A DNA stretch of 64,000 nucleotides. Source: JAKIWV01 sp963773945. Its GTDB lineage: Archaea > Thermoplasmatota > Thermoplasmata > Lutacidiplasmatales > UBA184. Positions 15,652 to 23,115 of the stretch are shown piece by piece. Both the position numbers and the translations under genes were made by a program. The stretch lies in contig CAVZDD010000003.1 of assembly GCA_963773945.1 (NCBI GenBank), positions 620,001 to 684,000 on the forward strand, read 5' to 3'. Positions within the stretch are counted from its first letter, which is position 1, and the number at the start of each line of letters is the position of its first letter. Below the pieces are notes generated by a model that was given only the letters and a program-made list of their open reading frames with translations, was not told where the DNA came from and ran no database searches.

Positions 15652-16042
15652 GGTGCCGCCGCCCGGGCACCTGATCGGGCGGGATAGGGAGTCCGCGCTC
15701 GAGGGTGTCGGCGAGGTACTCGAGATACGGCCGATGGGCGCGGGCCACAGGGATCTCGAAGATGTCGGGCACCTCGTACGGGTGCTCGCGGGCGAGATAT
15801 TCGAAGAGGGCGCCGACCTTTCGCGGGGAAGTCTTGAACAGCGCCACCACTTCGTGGGTTCGTTCGAGGGTCCCCTTCCACACGTAGGTGGACTCGATGG
15901 GGAACCGGTTGACACACGCCGCCAACCGGCGCTCGACGGCGGCGTCCCCGAGGCGGCGCGCGCTGGCTCCGTCGGGGAACGCGCAGTAGACGACCCGTAG
16001 GATCCGTTCGGTTCCGCCGATCTCATGCGGGATTGCGCTCAC
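15551..16042 (-). CDS. cutA: CutA-like divalent cation tolerance protein with basic C-terminal extension
   Basis: 163 aa from the GTG at 16042. Residues 14-115 match the small trimeric CutA fold: VVYCAFPDGASARRLGDAAVERRLAACVN, YVWKGTLER, EVVALFKTS, EHPYEVPDI. CutA is linked to copper tolerance in bacteria; its biochemical role is unclear. The GTG overlaps the stop of the polymerase gene (GTGA). About 37 residues beyond the usual end are rich in R, P and H, and lie antisense to the end of pgk. That tail may be a read-on product with no function. Confidence 0.82.
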   Translation of the reverse strand: MSAIPHEIGGTERILRVVYCAFPDGASARRLGDAAVERRLAACVNRFPIESTYVWKGTLERTHEVVALFKTSPRKVGALFEYLAREHPYEVPDIFEIPVARAHRPYLEYLADTLERGLPIPPDQVPGRRHLTRRGSRPSPGARVPRRTRGPHPRRSRRTGRPH

Positions 16043-17556
16043 GCGGCGACCTCGGCCGGCGCCGCGACCTTCTCGTCCGAGAAGTCCAGGACCTGGAGCG
16101 ATAGGTCCGTCAACCGGACGACGGCCGCACGGGCCGGCACGGGCGTGATGTTCCGCATCCGCTGGTACTCCGTCACCGCCTGCCAGGTCGAGGCGTTCAG
16201 GAGCAGGACGCCCTTGTATCGGTCGGCGCCGAAGGTATGCGCGTGGCCGGTCACGAAGATGTCGGGGACCGGGTCGATCACGAGACCGTCCCGCGACTGG
16301 GGGGAGAGCGGCGTCTTGCCACCGTACATCGGCGCCAGATGCCGCATCGCGAGCATCCGCTTCATCACGTCGGTCGGTTTGGCGTAGCTCGCGCCCGGAA
16401 GGGCGGGGATCAGGTCGTCGAACCCGCGGCCGTGATAGGCGGTGACGACGACACCGTCCAGGCTGAAGGTGGACGGGTTGGCGAGTACTTTGACCGGGCC
16501 CGGCAGCGTGGCGGCGAGCTCGTGAGGCAGCGCGGGCTGGGGCTCGGCAGGCGACACCGCGTCGTGGTTCCCCGGGATCGCCACCACCTGGACCCGGCTG
16601 GGGAGTTCCCGAAGCCGGCGCCCCAGCTCGGCGTACTGTTCGAAGATGTCGACAATGGCGAGGTCGCGCTCCTGGTTCGGATAGATCCCGATGCCGTCCA
16701 CGAGATCGCCGGCGATGACCAGATGCCGCACGGTGTCGGCGACGTCCGGCTCCGGGCCCTGGCCCTTGAGGTAATCGACCAGGTGCCCCCACGCTTCGGC
16801 GAGGAACGAGCGGCTGCCGATATGCAAGTCGGAGATGAACATCGCCCGCGCCTCGAAATCGGTGCGGTGCTGCTCCCGGGTCGGGGGCACGTCGGGTCGC
16901 AAGACCCCGGTCACGATGGGGATCCGGTGGCGTTCCCGACCCGCGCGGAGGCGTACCCCGACGACCTCGTCCAAGAGGAACGGCTCCCGGACCTCCGGAC
17001 TACCCCTCGGAACGAGCGCTTCCAACGTTCCGCTATCGTCCTCGATGGTGAGGATCGTGTGATGCTTTTCGGAAGTGGTCCGGATCTCGCGGACCATCCC
17101 GATAACCGACATCTCCCCGTCCCGATTCCGGAGGGTGCCGATGGGGGTCAGGTCGGGAAGCCCCGACCGCCCGCGGAGGATCTTGGAGAGCGTGCCGAAC
17201 CGGGAGGCGAACAGGCCTCCATAGGCCAGGAGCGGGTCCCGGTCGGCGAGCAGCGGCTCGAACCCCTCCCGCAGGAGCTCGAACCCGGGCGGTGGTACGG
17301 AAGCGGGCGGGGCCGGCGGTCGGAGGACTTCCGGGGCCGATTCGAAAGGGGTCGCGACGGGCGGGCGCAGGGGGGCCGCGGGTCCTAGCAGCGATTCGAC
17401 CATGGCTCGGGTCACGAACGGCGAGTCCGGTCCGGCCAGCTCGATCAACTTCCGCGAGAGGTCGAGCGGCTGCGGGGCGTCGCGGATCAGGTCGAGCGCG
17501 TCGCCCTCGACCAGCTTGCGGTGCGACTGAAAGTATCCGATGAGAGGGTCCGCCAT
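16039..17556 (-). CDS. polB: DNA polymerase D small subunit (DP1), proofreading exonuclease
   Basis: 505 aa from the ATG at 17556. The N-terminal helical region and a proline-rich linker (about 75-105) precede an OB fold (MSVIGMVREIRTT...LTIEDDSGTLEALV). The calcineurin-like phosphoesterase follows, with MFISDLHIGS, GDLVDGIGIYP, PGNHDA, YHGRGFDD and TGHAHTFG metal motifs, all intact. It supplies the 3'-5' exonuclease of the archaeal replicative PolD; the large subunit gene is elsewhere. PolD is absent from Crenarchaeota and bacteria, which supports a euryarchaeal-type host. Confidence 0.93.
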   Translation of the reverse strand: MADPLIGYFQSHRKLVEGDALDLIRDAPQPLDLSRKLIELAGPDSPFVTRAMVESLLGPAAPLRPPVATPFESAPEVLRPPAPPASVPPPGFELLREGFEPLLADRDPLLAYGGLFASRFGTLSKILRGRSGLPDLTPIGTLRNRDGEMSVIGMVREIRTTSEKHHTILTIEDDSGTLEALVPRGSPEVREPFLLDEVVGVRLRAGRERHRIPIVTGVLRPDVPPTREQHRTDFEARAMFISDLHIGSRSFLAEAWGHLVDYLKGQGPEPDVADTVRHLVIAGDLVDGIGIYPNQERDLAIVDIFEQYAELGRRLRELPSRVQVVAIPGNHDAVSPAEPQPALPHELAATLPGPVKVLANPSTFSLDGVVVTAYHGRGFDDLIPALPGASYAKPTDVMKRMLAMRHLAPMYGGKTPLSPQSRDGLVIDPVPDIFVTGHAHTFGADRYKGVLLLNASTWQAVTEYQRMRNITPVPARAAVVRLTDLSLQVLDFSDEKVAAPAEVAA

Positions 17557-17677
17557 ACTGAACTTGGTTCCCTCTTCCACCTCGGCGACGCGTACGGGAC
17601 GCAGGGTGTGAGGCCGACCGAGGAGGCCCGCCGTATTTCAAACCGGCGTCGACCGGGACCGAACGGCGCGCGGGTAC

Positions 17678-18352
17678 TCACTCGCGGTAGGATTCCTTGG
17701 CGTAGCTCGCACCCTTCGGATACTTCTCCTTCAGGTGCGCGATGAACGCCTCCGGCGCCCGGTCCACGTGCGCCTGGTACCAGCGCACGACGACGTCCCG
17801 CAGGATGTTGTGCACGGCGCGCACGTCGATGTTGTGCTCGCCGGCATCGTAGAGCACGGCCTGGCTCATCATGCGCATCCAACCCGAGTACCGGTGGTAG
17901 GTCTCGCCGTCGGTCCACTCGAAGACCCCCCGGAAGTGGGGGCGGCCCTCGTTCGTGTTGTAGAACCAGAAACGGAGCGTGAAACCGACCCAGCCCTGCG
18001 TGCGGTCGCGGAGCTCGATGGTCTTGACGCCGCCGAAATCGAAGTTCTCCCGGAACGACCACTTGTCCGGGAATTCGGCGAAGGTGGCGAAGAGGGTCTG
18101 CGAGGGTTCGATCGTCAGGTGAGAGCCGACGTCGTCGAACTGGTTGTGGATCTCCCAGAAGTCCTGGAGCAGGCGACGGTTGACCTCGGCGCGGTGCGAC
18201 AGGTCCTCGCCGGGCTTGGGCGCGTTGGCGCTCTGCTGAACGCGGGCGAACTCGCCCTTCAGCGTATCCAGAAAATTGTCGTCGAGGGGCGCGGCCGGTG
18301 TATCGGCGGAAGCGGCGGAGGGACGCGCGGGACCTCGGGGACGTCGGGGCAT
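17678..18352 (-). CDS. Conserved-looking soluble protein of unknown function
   Basis: 224 aa with a disordered A/P-rich N terminus (first 23 residues), then a compact region with many aromatics (DKWSFRENFDFGGVKTIEL, GWVGFTLRFWFYN, HRYSGWMRMMSQ). No membrane segment, no signal and no motif I can assign. The composition looks like a real folded cytosolic protein rather than a shadow ORF. It stands alone between the PolD small subunit and the toxin-antitoxin operon, so context gives no clue. Confidence 0.65.
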   Translation of the reverse strand: MPRRPRGPARPSAASADTPAAPLDDNFLDTLKGEFARVQQSANAPKPGEDLSHRAEVNRRLLQDFWEIHNQFDDVGSHLTIEPSQTLFATFAEFPDKWSFRENFDFGGVKTIELRDRTQGWVGFTLRFWFYNTNEGRPHFRGVFEWTDGETYHRYSGWMRMMSQAVLYDAGEHNIDVRAVHNILRDVVVRWYQAHVDRAPEAFIAHLKEKYPKGASYAKESYRE

Positions 18353-18513
18353 GAGGAACTTCTCCGAGAGCGGGTAGTGGGGCTGGAAATTAAAGTTATC
18401 CTCGGAGCGGTTCCTTACTGCGCCTCAGTAGTCGTTCACGTGCGACGGGCGGCCCGCTCGACGACCGGATAGTCCCAGGAACAAGCCGAAAGCCGCCGGA
18501 TTTTTGGGATCTC

Positions 18514-18870
18514 TCAGCCGGCCACGGGGGTCCGAGGGCCTGGAGTGAAGAAGGCACGCTCTTTGGCGAGGGCCTCCCGTATGAGCTTGCGGGGAGCCCG
18601 ACGCAAATTGCCGATGTAGGGCTGGACAGTCTCCGTTAACGGAGAGCATCCACGGAACCCGAACCCATGCAACCGGGCGTTGAGTATACCTATGCAGGCA
18701 GTCCGGCAGCCGATGTGGTAAACGCCTACGTACTCCGAATCGCGAAGTCTCACCTCGTCGAGGAACCGGACCCACTCTTCGCACCGCGGGCAGAAACTCA
18801 AAATCGGGTTGTGACGGGTGAGGGCTCCATGAGCCGCGAGTTGCCCCGTCGTTGGTTTAGCGGCACTCAC
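18514..18870 (-). CDS. Cysteine-rich small protein, third gene of a HEPN-MNT operon
   Basis: 118 aa from a GTG that overlaps the HEPN stop codon (GTGA). FCPRC at about 26-30 and GCRTAC at about 54-59 could hold one zinc ion. The C-terminal third is basic (RRAPRKLIREALAKER). Unknown family. The strict coupling to a toxin-antitoxin pair suggests an accessory or regulatory role, possibly nucleic-acid binding, but this is inference. There is no gene between this stop and the next convergent ORF boundaries for about 160 nt. Confidence 0.55.
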   Translation of the reverse strand: MSAAKPTTGQLAAHGALTRHNPILSFCPRCEEWVRFLDEVRLRDSEYVGVYHIGCRTACIGILNARLHGFGFRGCSPLTETVQPYIGNLRRAPRKLIREALAKERAFFTPGPRTPVAG

Positions 18871-19223
18871 CGCTCCTCTTCCCGGGTTGTGGCCTTCCGA
18901 AAAGCTCGCTCGAGGCGGGGAAGGTCCTCTCGCGCAAACCTCCAGAGCTCGTCCGGTGTAACCTCGGCATAGGCGTGGGTCAGACGTTGTCGCATTTCGT
19001 GGATCCGCCGGAACGGCAGCGACGGGTTCCTCTGGTAGAATGATTTCCCCATCCCAACTGCGGTTTCTAGCGCGTGGGTCAGGTGCAGCTCCGCTCCGTC
19101 CCGAGTCGAACGGTCCCCGGCGTCGAAGAAAGCGGCCTTACCTTTCGAGAGGTATTTCTTGGACTCCTCGACCTCGCCTAGGATCCTCGCGAGGCGGGCC
19201 CTGTCCCCCGGGAATTCGTTCAT
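18867..19223 (-). CDS. hepT: HEPN-domain toxin, HepT-like RNase
   Basis: 118 aa from the ATG at 19223. All-helical HEPN protein carrying the R-x4-H-x-Y motif of HepT ribonuclease toxins (R78, H83, Y85 in MRQRLTHAY). HEPN toxins cleave RNA as dimers; in characterised MntA-HepT pairs the motif tyrosine is AMPylated by the partner to block activity. Its start overlaps the MNT gene stop (ATGA) and its stop overlaps the next gene (GTGA). A longer in-frame ORF to 19628 exists but runs through the antitoxin gene. Confidence 0.85.
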   Translation of the reverse strand: MNEFPGDRARLARILGEVEESKKYLSKGKAAFFDAGDRSTRDGAELHLTHALETAVGMGKSFYQRNPSLPFRRIHEMRQRLTHAYAEVTPDELWRFAREDLPRLERAFRKATTREEER

Positions 19224-19657
19224 CAGAGGGGTACGGCCTCCGCGAGAACCTGTGGCTGGACCAGCCAAAACAATGCGTCTTCCGCGACCAGGTCGACCTT
19301 CCTTCCGAGTAAGTCCTCGAGCGCCATCTGCAGGTCGAGCAGGCGTAGGGAGTTCGGGCGAACCGGCCCGACAAGCATGTCGACATCGCTCGCCTGCCCT
19401 GCCTCCCGCCGGGCGACGGAGCCGAAAACTCGGGCTCCTCTCCCGCCGAACTTCCGCACTAGTCGGAGGACCTCGCGCCGTTTCTCTCCGATGATCTCCT
19501 CGATTCCAAGTCCGGAGCCGTAGGTGGCGATATGCAGCTTCGGGAGGGCGTACTTCGGTGACTTGCAACGGGCGCAGATTCGGGGAACCCGCCGTCTCAA
19601 CCGCCAGACATAGCCGCACCGATAGCACTGGGCCGTTCTATACAATCGGCGCGTCAT
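19223..19657 (-). CDS. mntA: MNT-family antitoxin (MntA-like nucleotidyltransferase) with N-terminal zinc ribbon
   Basis: 144 aa. The minimal nucleotidyltransferase signature G-S-x10-D-x-D is exact (G79 S80, then D91 and D93), with a third acidic residue in KVDLVAED. In studied systems this enzyme AMPylates HepT. Unusually, residues 11-31 form a zinc ribbon (C11-x2-C14, C28-x2-C31) ahead of the catalytic domain. It could serve in DNA binding and autoregulation or in toxin recognition. First gene of a three-gene coupled operon. An AT-rich box and an inverted repeat over the Shine-Dalgarno lie just upstream. Confidence 0.82.
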   Translation of the reverse strand: MTRRLYRTAQCYRCGYVWRLRRRVPRICARCKSPKYALPKLHIATYGSGLGIEEIIGEKRREVLRLVRKFGGRGARVFGSVARREAGQASDVDMLVGPVRPNSLRLLDLQMALEDLLGRKVDLVAEDALFWLVQPQVLAEAVPL

Positions 19658-19663
19658 CGAGGG

Positions 19664-19680
19664 TCCTCCGAGAGGGAGGA
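19664..19680. promoter_or_regulatory. Inverted repeat over the mntA ribosome-binding site
   Basis: TCCTCC and GGAGGA are perfect 6-nt arms separated by 5 nt. On the minus strand the GGAGGA arm nearer the gene is the Shine-Dalgarno, 6 nt before the ATG at 19657. A hairpin would hide the site, and the palindrome could also serve as an operator for the zinc-ribbon antitoxin. Confidence 0.4.
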
Positions 19681-19694
19681 GACCATGGAACTTA

Positions 19695-19706
19695 CTTATC
19701 TATATC
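19695..19706 (-). promoter_or_regulatory. TATA-like box of the HEPN-MNT operon
   Basis: GATATAGATAAG on the minus strand, about 42 nt before the mntA ATG. This would place the mRNA start close to the distal arm of the inverted repeat at 19664-19680. Confidence 0.45.
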
Positions 19707-19825
19707 GGCGGAAACAGGCTCTCGCCAGGTAGATTCGGCCCGACACTGAGAATCCAAATTCGCCAATTGAAATCAGTTCGGAATTCCGACGACATCCCTT
19801 TTCGGTCGGCCGCGTAGCCTCCCGC

Positions 19826-19833
19826 TTAAATAG
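19826..19833 (+). promoter_or_regulatory. TATA-like box, probable dnaG promoter
   Basis: TTAAATAG in a GC-rich context. Transcription would begin near 19857, leaving a leader of about 200 nt before the primase ATG at 20063, long for an archaeon in which leaderless mRNAs seem common. Confidence 0.5.
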
Positions 19834-19873
19834 CCTCCCGGACTTTCAGGGGGTGGACGATCCCTCGAGACGA

Positions 19874-19978
19874 ATGGAGGTCGAAGACCTGCGTCCCATG
19901 CGCCCTTCGGAATCACGACTCATGCTACACCCAGCTGCCCGTCGTCGAATCCGCCTCGCGCCGGACCGCAGGGTCTAG
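19874..19978 (+). CDS. Possible 34-codon upstream ORF in the dnaG leader
   Basis: ATG to TAG, 34 codons, starting with MEVEDLRPMR and turning strongly basic (AARRRIRLAP). It lies about 17 nt after the inferred mRNA start and 85 nt before dnaG. It could be a leader peptide, a small basic protein, or chance. Its proximity to a strong hairpin downstream is what makes it worth listing. The remainder of the roughly 400-nt gap 19658-20062 holds only the promoters and the hairpin. Confidence 0.3.
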   Translation: MEVEDLRPMRPSESRLMLHPAARRRIRLAPDRRV

Positions 19979-20000
19979 CCCAAGTTTGTCATCGGGGCCG

Positions 20001-20035
20001 GGACGGCCGCCGGAGAGTTCTCCGGCGCAGCGTCC
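20001..20035 (+). promoter_or_regulatory. Stem-loop in the dnaG leader
   Basis: A perfect 8-bp arm pair, GCCGGAGA (20009-20016) and TCTCCGGC (20019-20026), is flanked by an outer GGACG/CGTCC pair (20001-20005, 20031-20035) across a small internal loop. It ends 27 nt before the dnaG ATG. It could control translation, be bound by a protein as DNA or RNA, or end an upstream transcript; no T-run follows it. Confidence 0.45.
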
Positions 20036-20062
20036 GTCGTCCACCCCAAGGAAGAGCAACAA

Positions 20063-21454
20063 ATGCCGAGTGACCCTAACGCCGCGAAATACCAGATCCG
20101 TGCCCGCATCTCCGCTGACGGAGTGATCGACAAACCCGATGTGGTCGGTGCCGTGTTCGGACAGACCGAAGGCCTGCTGGGAGACGAACTCGACCTGCGC
20201 GACCTGCAAAAGACGGGCCGCGTCGGCCGGATTGAAGTGGAGATCGATTCCCGCAAGGGAAAGAGCGAAGGCGAGGTCATCATCCCGTCCTCGCTCGACC
20301 AGGTCGAAACGGCCATCCTGGCCGCCGGCCTCGAGACCGTGGACCGGATCGGACCTTGCCGGGCCCGCATCGAGGTCATCGCCGTCGAAGACATCCGGGT
20401 GTCGAAGCGCCAGAAGGTCGTGGACCGCGCCAAGGCGATCCTGGAAAAACTGCAGGAAGAGTCGAAGGGCGTGGGCATTGACCTGACCGAGGCGGTCCGC
20501 AAGGCCGTCATGGTCGAGGAGATCACGACCTACGGGCCGGAGCACCTCCCCGCGGGACCGAACATCGACCAGGCCGAATCGATCATCGTGGTCGAGGGCC
20601 GGTCCGATATCCTGAACCTGCTCCGCTGCGGGATCAAGAACGTCATCGCCGTCGAGGGAACCAGCGTTCCCCAGACGGTGAAGGACCTCTCCCGCGGAAA
20701 GACCGTCACCGTCTTCACCGACGGCGACCGGGCGGGCGAGCTGATCCTGCGCGAGATGCTGCAGACGATGGACATCGATTTCGTGGCCCGCGCCCCGCGC
20801 GGCTCCGAGGTCGAGGAACTGACCCAGAAGCAGCTCGTGAAGTGCCTCCGGAACAAGATCCCGATCCAGCAGTACCTGGAGATGAGCGGATTCGAGTCCA
20901 CGGGCTCGACCCGCGCGCCGATGATGGACGACCGGGACGAGGGCGGCGCCACCGCCCCGGGCAACGGCCCCGGTGGGAACCGGGATCGTCGGGACGACCG
21001 GCGGGATGACCGCCGCGACAACCGGGGACCTCGCCGCGACGGCGGGGACCGGGGCCCCCCGCCCCCTGCGCCGCACGCGCAGGAGATGAACCGGATGCCC
21101 CTCCCGCCGCCTCCGCCCCCACCTCCCCCGGCCCCGTTGACGCCTCGTCAGCGGGCGCTCTTCGACCAGCTCGCGCAGATCGAGAACACCTCGAAGGCGC
21201 TGGTGTTGGGCGACGCGGACGCCGTCATTATGGAAGCGCCGGTGAAGGACCTCATCGACAACATGGCGAAGCTCGAAGCGCCGGCCAAGACCCTCATCTT
21301 CGATGGGGTCGTGAGCCAGCGTCTCCTGGACGTTGCCCGCGAGAAGGGGATCGACACCGTGGTCGCGAGCCGACTCGGCGCGGTAGGGAAGATCCCGGAC
21401 GGGATCCAGGTCTTCACCCAGTCCGATCTGGCGATGACGGCGGCCTCCGCCTAG
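20063..21454 (+). CDS. dnaG: Archaeal DnaG primase / exosome-associated protein
   Basis: 463 aa. An N-terminal helical domain precedes the TOPRIM core: IIVVEGRSDILNLL with catalytic E178, and the FTDGDRAG motif with D220 and D222. A C-terminal helical domain follows at about 360-460. Archaeal DnaG has weak primase activity and is known as a subunit of the RNA exosome. Residues about 284-358 form an unusual linker: a run of alternating R and D repeats, then a long polyproline tract. Most archaeal DnaGs are about 400-450 aa, and the extra length sits in this linker. AGGAAGAG is a weak ribosome site. Confidence 0.93.
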   Translation: MPSDPNAAKYQIRARISADGVIDKPDVVGAVFGQTEGLLGDELDLRDLQKTGRVGRIEVEIDSRKGKSEGEVIIPSSLDQVETAILAAGLETVDRIGPCRARIEVIAVEDIRVSKRQKVVDRAKAILEKLQEESKGVGIDLTEAVRKAVMVEEITTYGPEHLPAGPNIDQAESIIVVEGRSDILNLLRCGIKNVIAVEGTSVPQTVKDLSRGKTVTVFTDGDRAGELILREMLQTMDIDFVARAPRGSEVEELTQKQLVKCLRNKIPIQQYLEMSGFESTGSTRAPMMDDRDEGGATAPGNGPGGNRDRRDDRRDDRRDNRGPRRDGGDRGPPPPAPHAQEMNRMPLPPPPPPPPPAPLTPRQRALFDQLAQIENTSKALVLGDADAVIMEAPVKDLIDNMAKLEAPAKTLIFDGVVSQRLLDVAREKGIDTVVASRLGAVGKIPDGIQVFTQSDLAMTAASA

Positions 21455-21510
21455 GCGGCCCGCCCCCATCGCTCTTAAGGTGGGAAGGGACCTCTTTTCG
21501 TCGGTAAACG

Positions 21511-23052
21511 ATGGCCGCTCCCCCGCCCTCCAAGCCGCCGCACCGCGTCTTGGAGCACCTCGACGAGATCCACACGACGGAGGATATCCCGATCCCCTCC
21601 GACCCACTGGACCGCGTCATCGGGCAGGAAAAGGCCGTCGAGATCGCCCGGATCGCGGCGTACCAGCACCGGCACTTGCTGCTGGTCGGACCGCCGGGGA
21701 TCGGGAAGTCGATGACGGCCCAGGCGCTCGCCCTCCACCTCGAACGACCCACCCAGGAGATCCGCACCGTCCACAACCCCGAGAATCCCGAGCGGCCGAC
21801 CATCGAGGTCGTTTCCCGGGACCGGGTCTACCAGGAACGGGAGCACGCCCGCGCCACCGAAGGGGAACTGATCGCGCCCACGGAGGCCCCCGTGACCGTC
21901 GCCGAGAGGCTCGGTTACCGGTGTCCCCGGTGCAGTTTCTACTCGCTGCCCACGGACCGGCATTGTCCGAGCTGCGGGAACGTCAAGCAGCAGATCAACC
22001 TCAACCAGAGCGGCAACCCATTCCGCGACCTCGTCGGAGGAATCCTCGAGCTTACCGTCCCGGGAGGCAACCCCCAGGAGGCGGTACGGACCACTCGACT
22101 CAAGAACGGCGTCGAGGAGGTCGTGGCCTACGAGCGAGCGGAGGACAAGATCCGCGTCCTCGACCAGCGCCAACTGGAACGCCGGCGAGCGGAGCAGAAG
22201 GAGAGCCCCCACAAGGTGCTCGTCAAGATCGACCGTTCGACCTTCGTGATGGCTACCGGAGCGAGCGAGACGGAGCTGCTCGGCGACGTACGGCACGACC
22301 CGTACGGCGGCCACCCCCAGCTCGGCAGTCAGCCGTACGACCGTGTCATCCCCGGCGCGATCCACGAAGCCCACGAAGGCGTGCTCTTCATCGACGAACT
22401 CCCCTCGCTGGGGCCGCTCCAGCGATTCATCCTGACCGCGATGCAGGAGAAACGCTTCCCCATCTCCGGCCGCAACCCCCAGTCGGGCGGCGCTTCCGTC
22501 CGAGTCGACAGCGTTCCCTGCGACTTCATCCTGGTCGCGGCGTGCAACATCGCCGACCTGTCCCACATCCTGTCCCCCCTCCGTTCGCGGATCGCCGGGG
22601 GCGGCTATGAGGTCCTGCTCGACACCGCCATGCCGGACAACGAGCACAACCGGATCCGACTCGCGCAGTTCTGTGCCCAAGAGATCGTCACGGACGGACG
22701 GATCCGTCACGCCACCACGGCGGCGCTCGAAGAACTGTTCAAGGAAGCCCGGCGCCGGGCGGAGACGCTCGACAACCGGCGCAACTCGCTCACACTACGA
22801 TTGCGGGAGTTGGGCGGCCTGATCCGCACAGCCGGCGACCTGGCCATGGTGGCCGGGAGCCCGTATATCGAAGCCTCCCAGATGCAGCAGGCGCTCCGCC
22901 GCGCCCGGTCGATAGAGGAACAGATCAAGGAGATCTACGGATCCTACCAGGGGGGGATGCGCCAGGATTCAACGGAAGCCCAACGCCAGTCGCACGGATA
23001 TTACGCGTGGAACGAGCACCGCGACCCGGACGTCTCCGGCGGGTACGCGTGA
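21511..23052 (+). CDS. Lon/LonB-like AAA+ ATPase with inserted zinc ribbon and no protease domain
   Basis: 513 aa. Walker A GPPGIGKS (60-67) and Walker B VLFIDE (291-296) bracket the usual archaeal LonB insertion. The region HEAHEGVLFIDEL...LTAMQEKRFPISG...VPCDFILVAACN matches LonB closely. The insertion holds a zinc ribbon (C138-x2-C141, C152-x2-C155) instead of the two membrane helices of LonB. The protein stops after the AAA lid at SYQGG plus a Q/H/D-rich tail, with no serine-lysine protease domain. No protease ORF follows. It is probably a soluble unfoldase or remodelling ATPase, perhaps RNA- or DNA-linked. A TTAAGG box lies about 35 nt upstream. Confidence 0.85.
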   Translation: MAAPPPSKPPHRVLEHLDEIHTTEDIPIPSDPLDRVIGQEKAVEIARIAAYQHRHLLLVGPPGIGKSMTAQALALHLERPTQEIRTVHNPENPERPTIEVVSRDRVYQEREHARATEGELIAPTEAPVTVAERLGYRCPRCSFYSLPTDRHCPSCGNVKQQINLNQSGNPFRDLVGGILELTVPGGNPQEAVRTTRLKNGVEEVVAYERAEDKIRVLDQRQLERRRAEQKESPHKVLVKIDRSTFVMATGASETELLGDVRHDPYGGHPQLGSQPYDRVIPGAIHEAHEGVLFIDELPSLGPLQRFILTAMQEKRFPISGRNPQSGGASVRVDSVPCDFILVAACNIADLSHILSPLRSRIAGGGYEVLLDTAMPDNEHNRIRLAQFCAQEIVTDGRIRHATTAALEELFKEARRRAETLDNRRNSLTLRLRELGGLIRTAGDLAMVAGSPYIEASQMQQALRRARSIEEQIKEIYGSYQGGMRQDSTEAQRQSHGYYAWNEHRDPDVSGGYA

Positions 23053-23115
23053 AGTGATACGCCGCAGGGTCCAATCTTCGACCCGTCCGGCAATCTCATA
23101 TCCTGTCCTCAGAAT

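Noticed and set aside
15551..16792. A 413-codon ORF that looks like a CutA fusion
   Set aside because: Its first 250 codons are a shadow of the PolD small subunit; only the part from the GTG at 16042 is CutA.
21098..21135. Possible tandem repeat of CCN triplets
   Set aside because: It simply encodes the DnaG polyproline tract; no repeat unit or array outside the gene.
19925..21607. A 560-codon minus-strand ORF opposite dnaG
   Set aside because: It mirrors the high-GC codon pattern of dnaG, is rich in R, H, D and V with no motifs, and dnaG itself has clear TOPRIM motifs.
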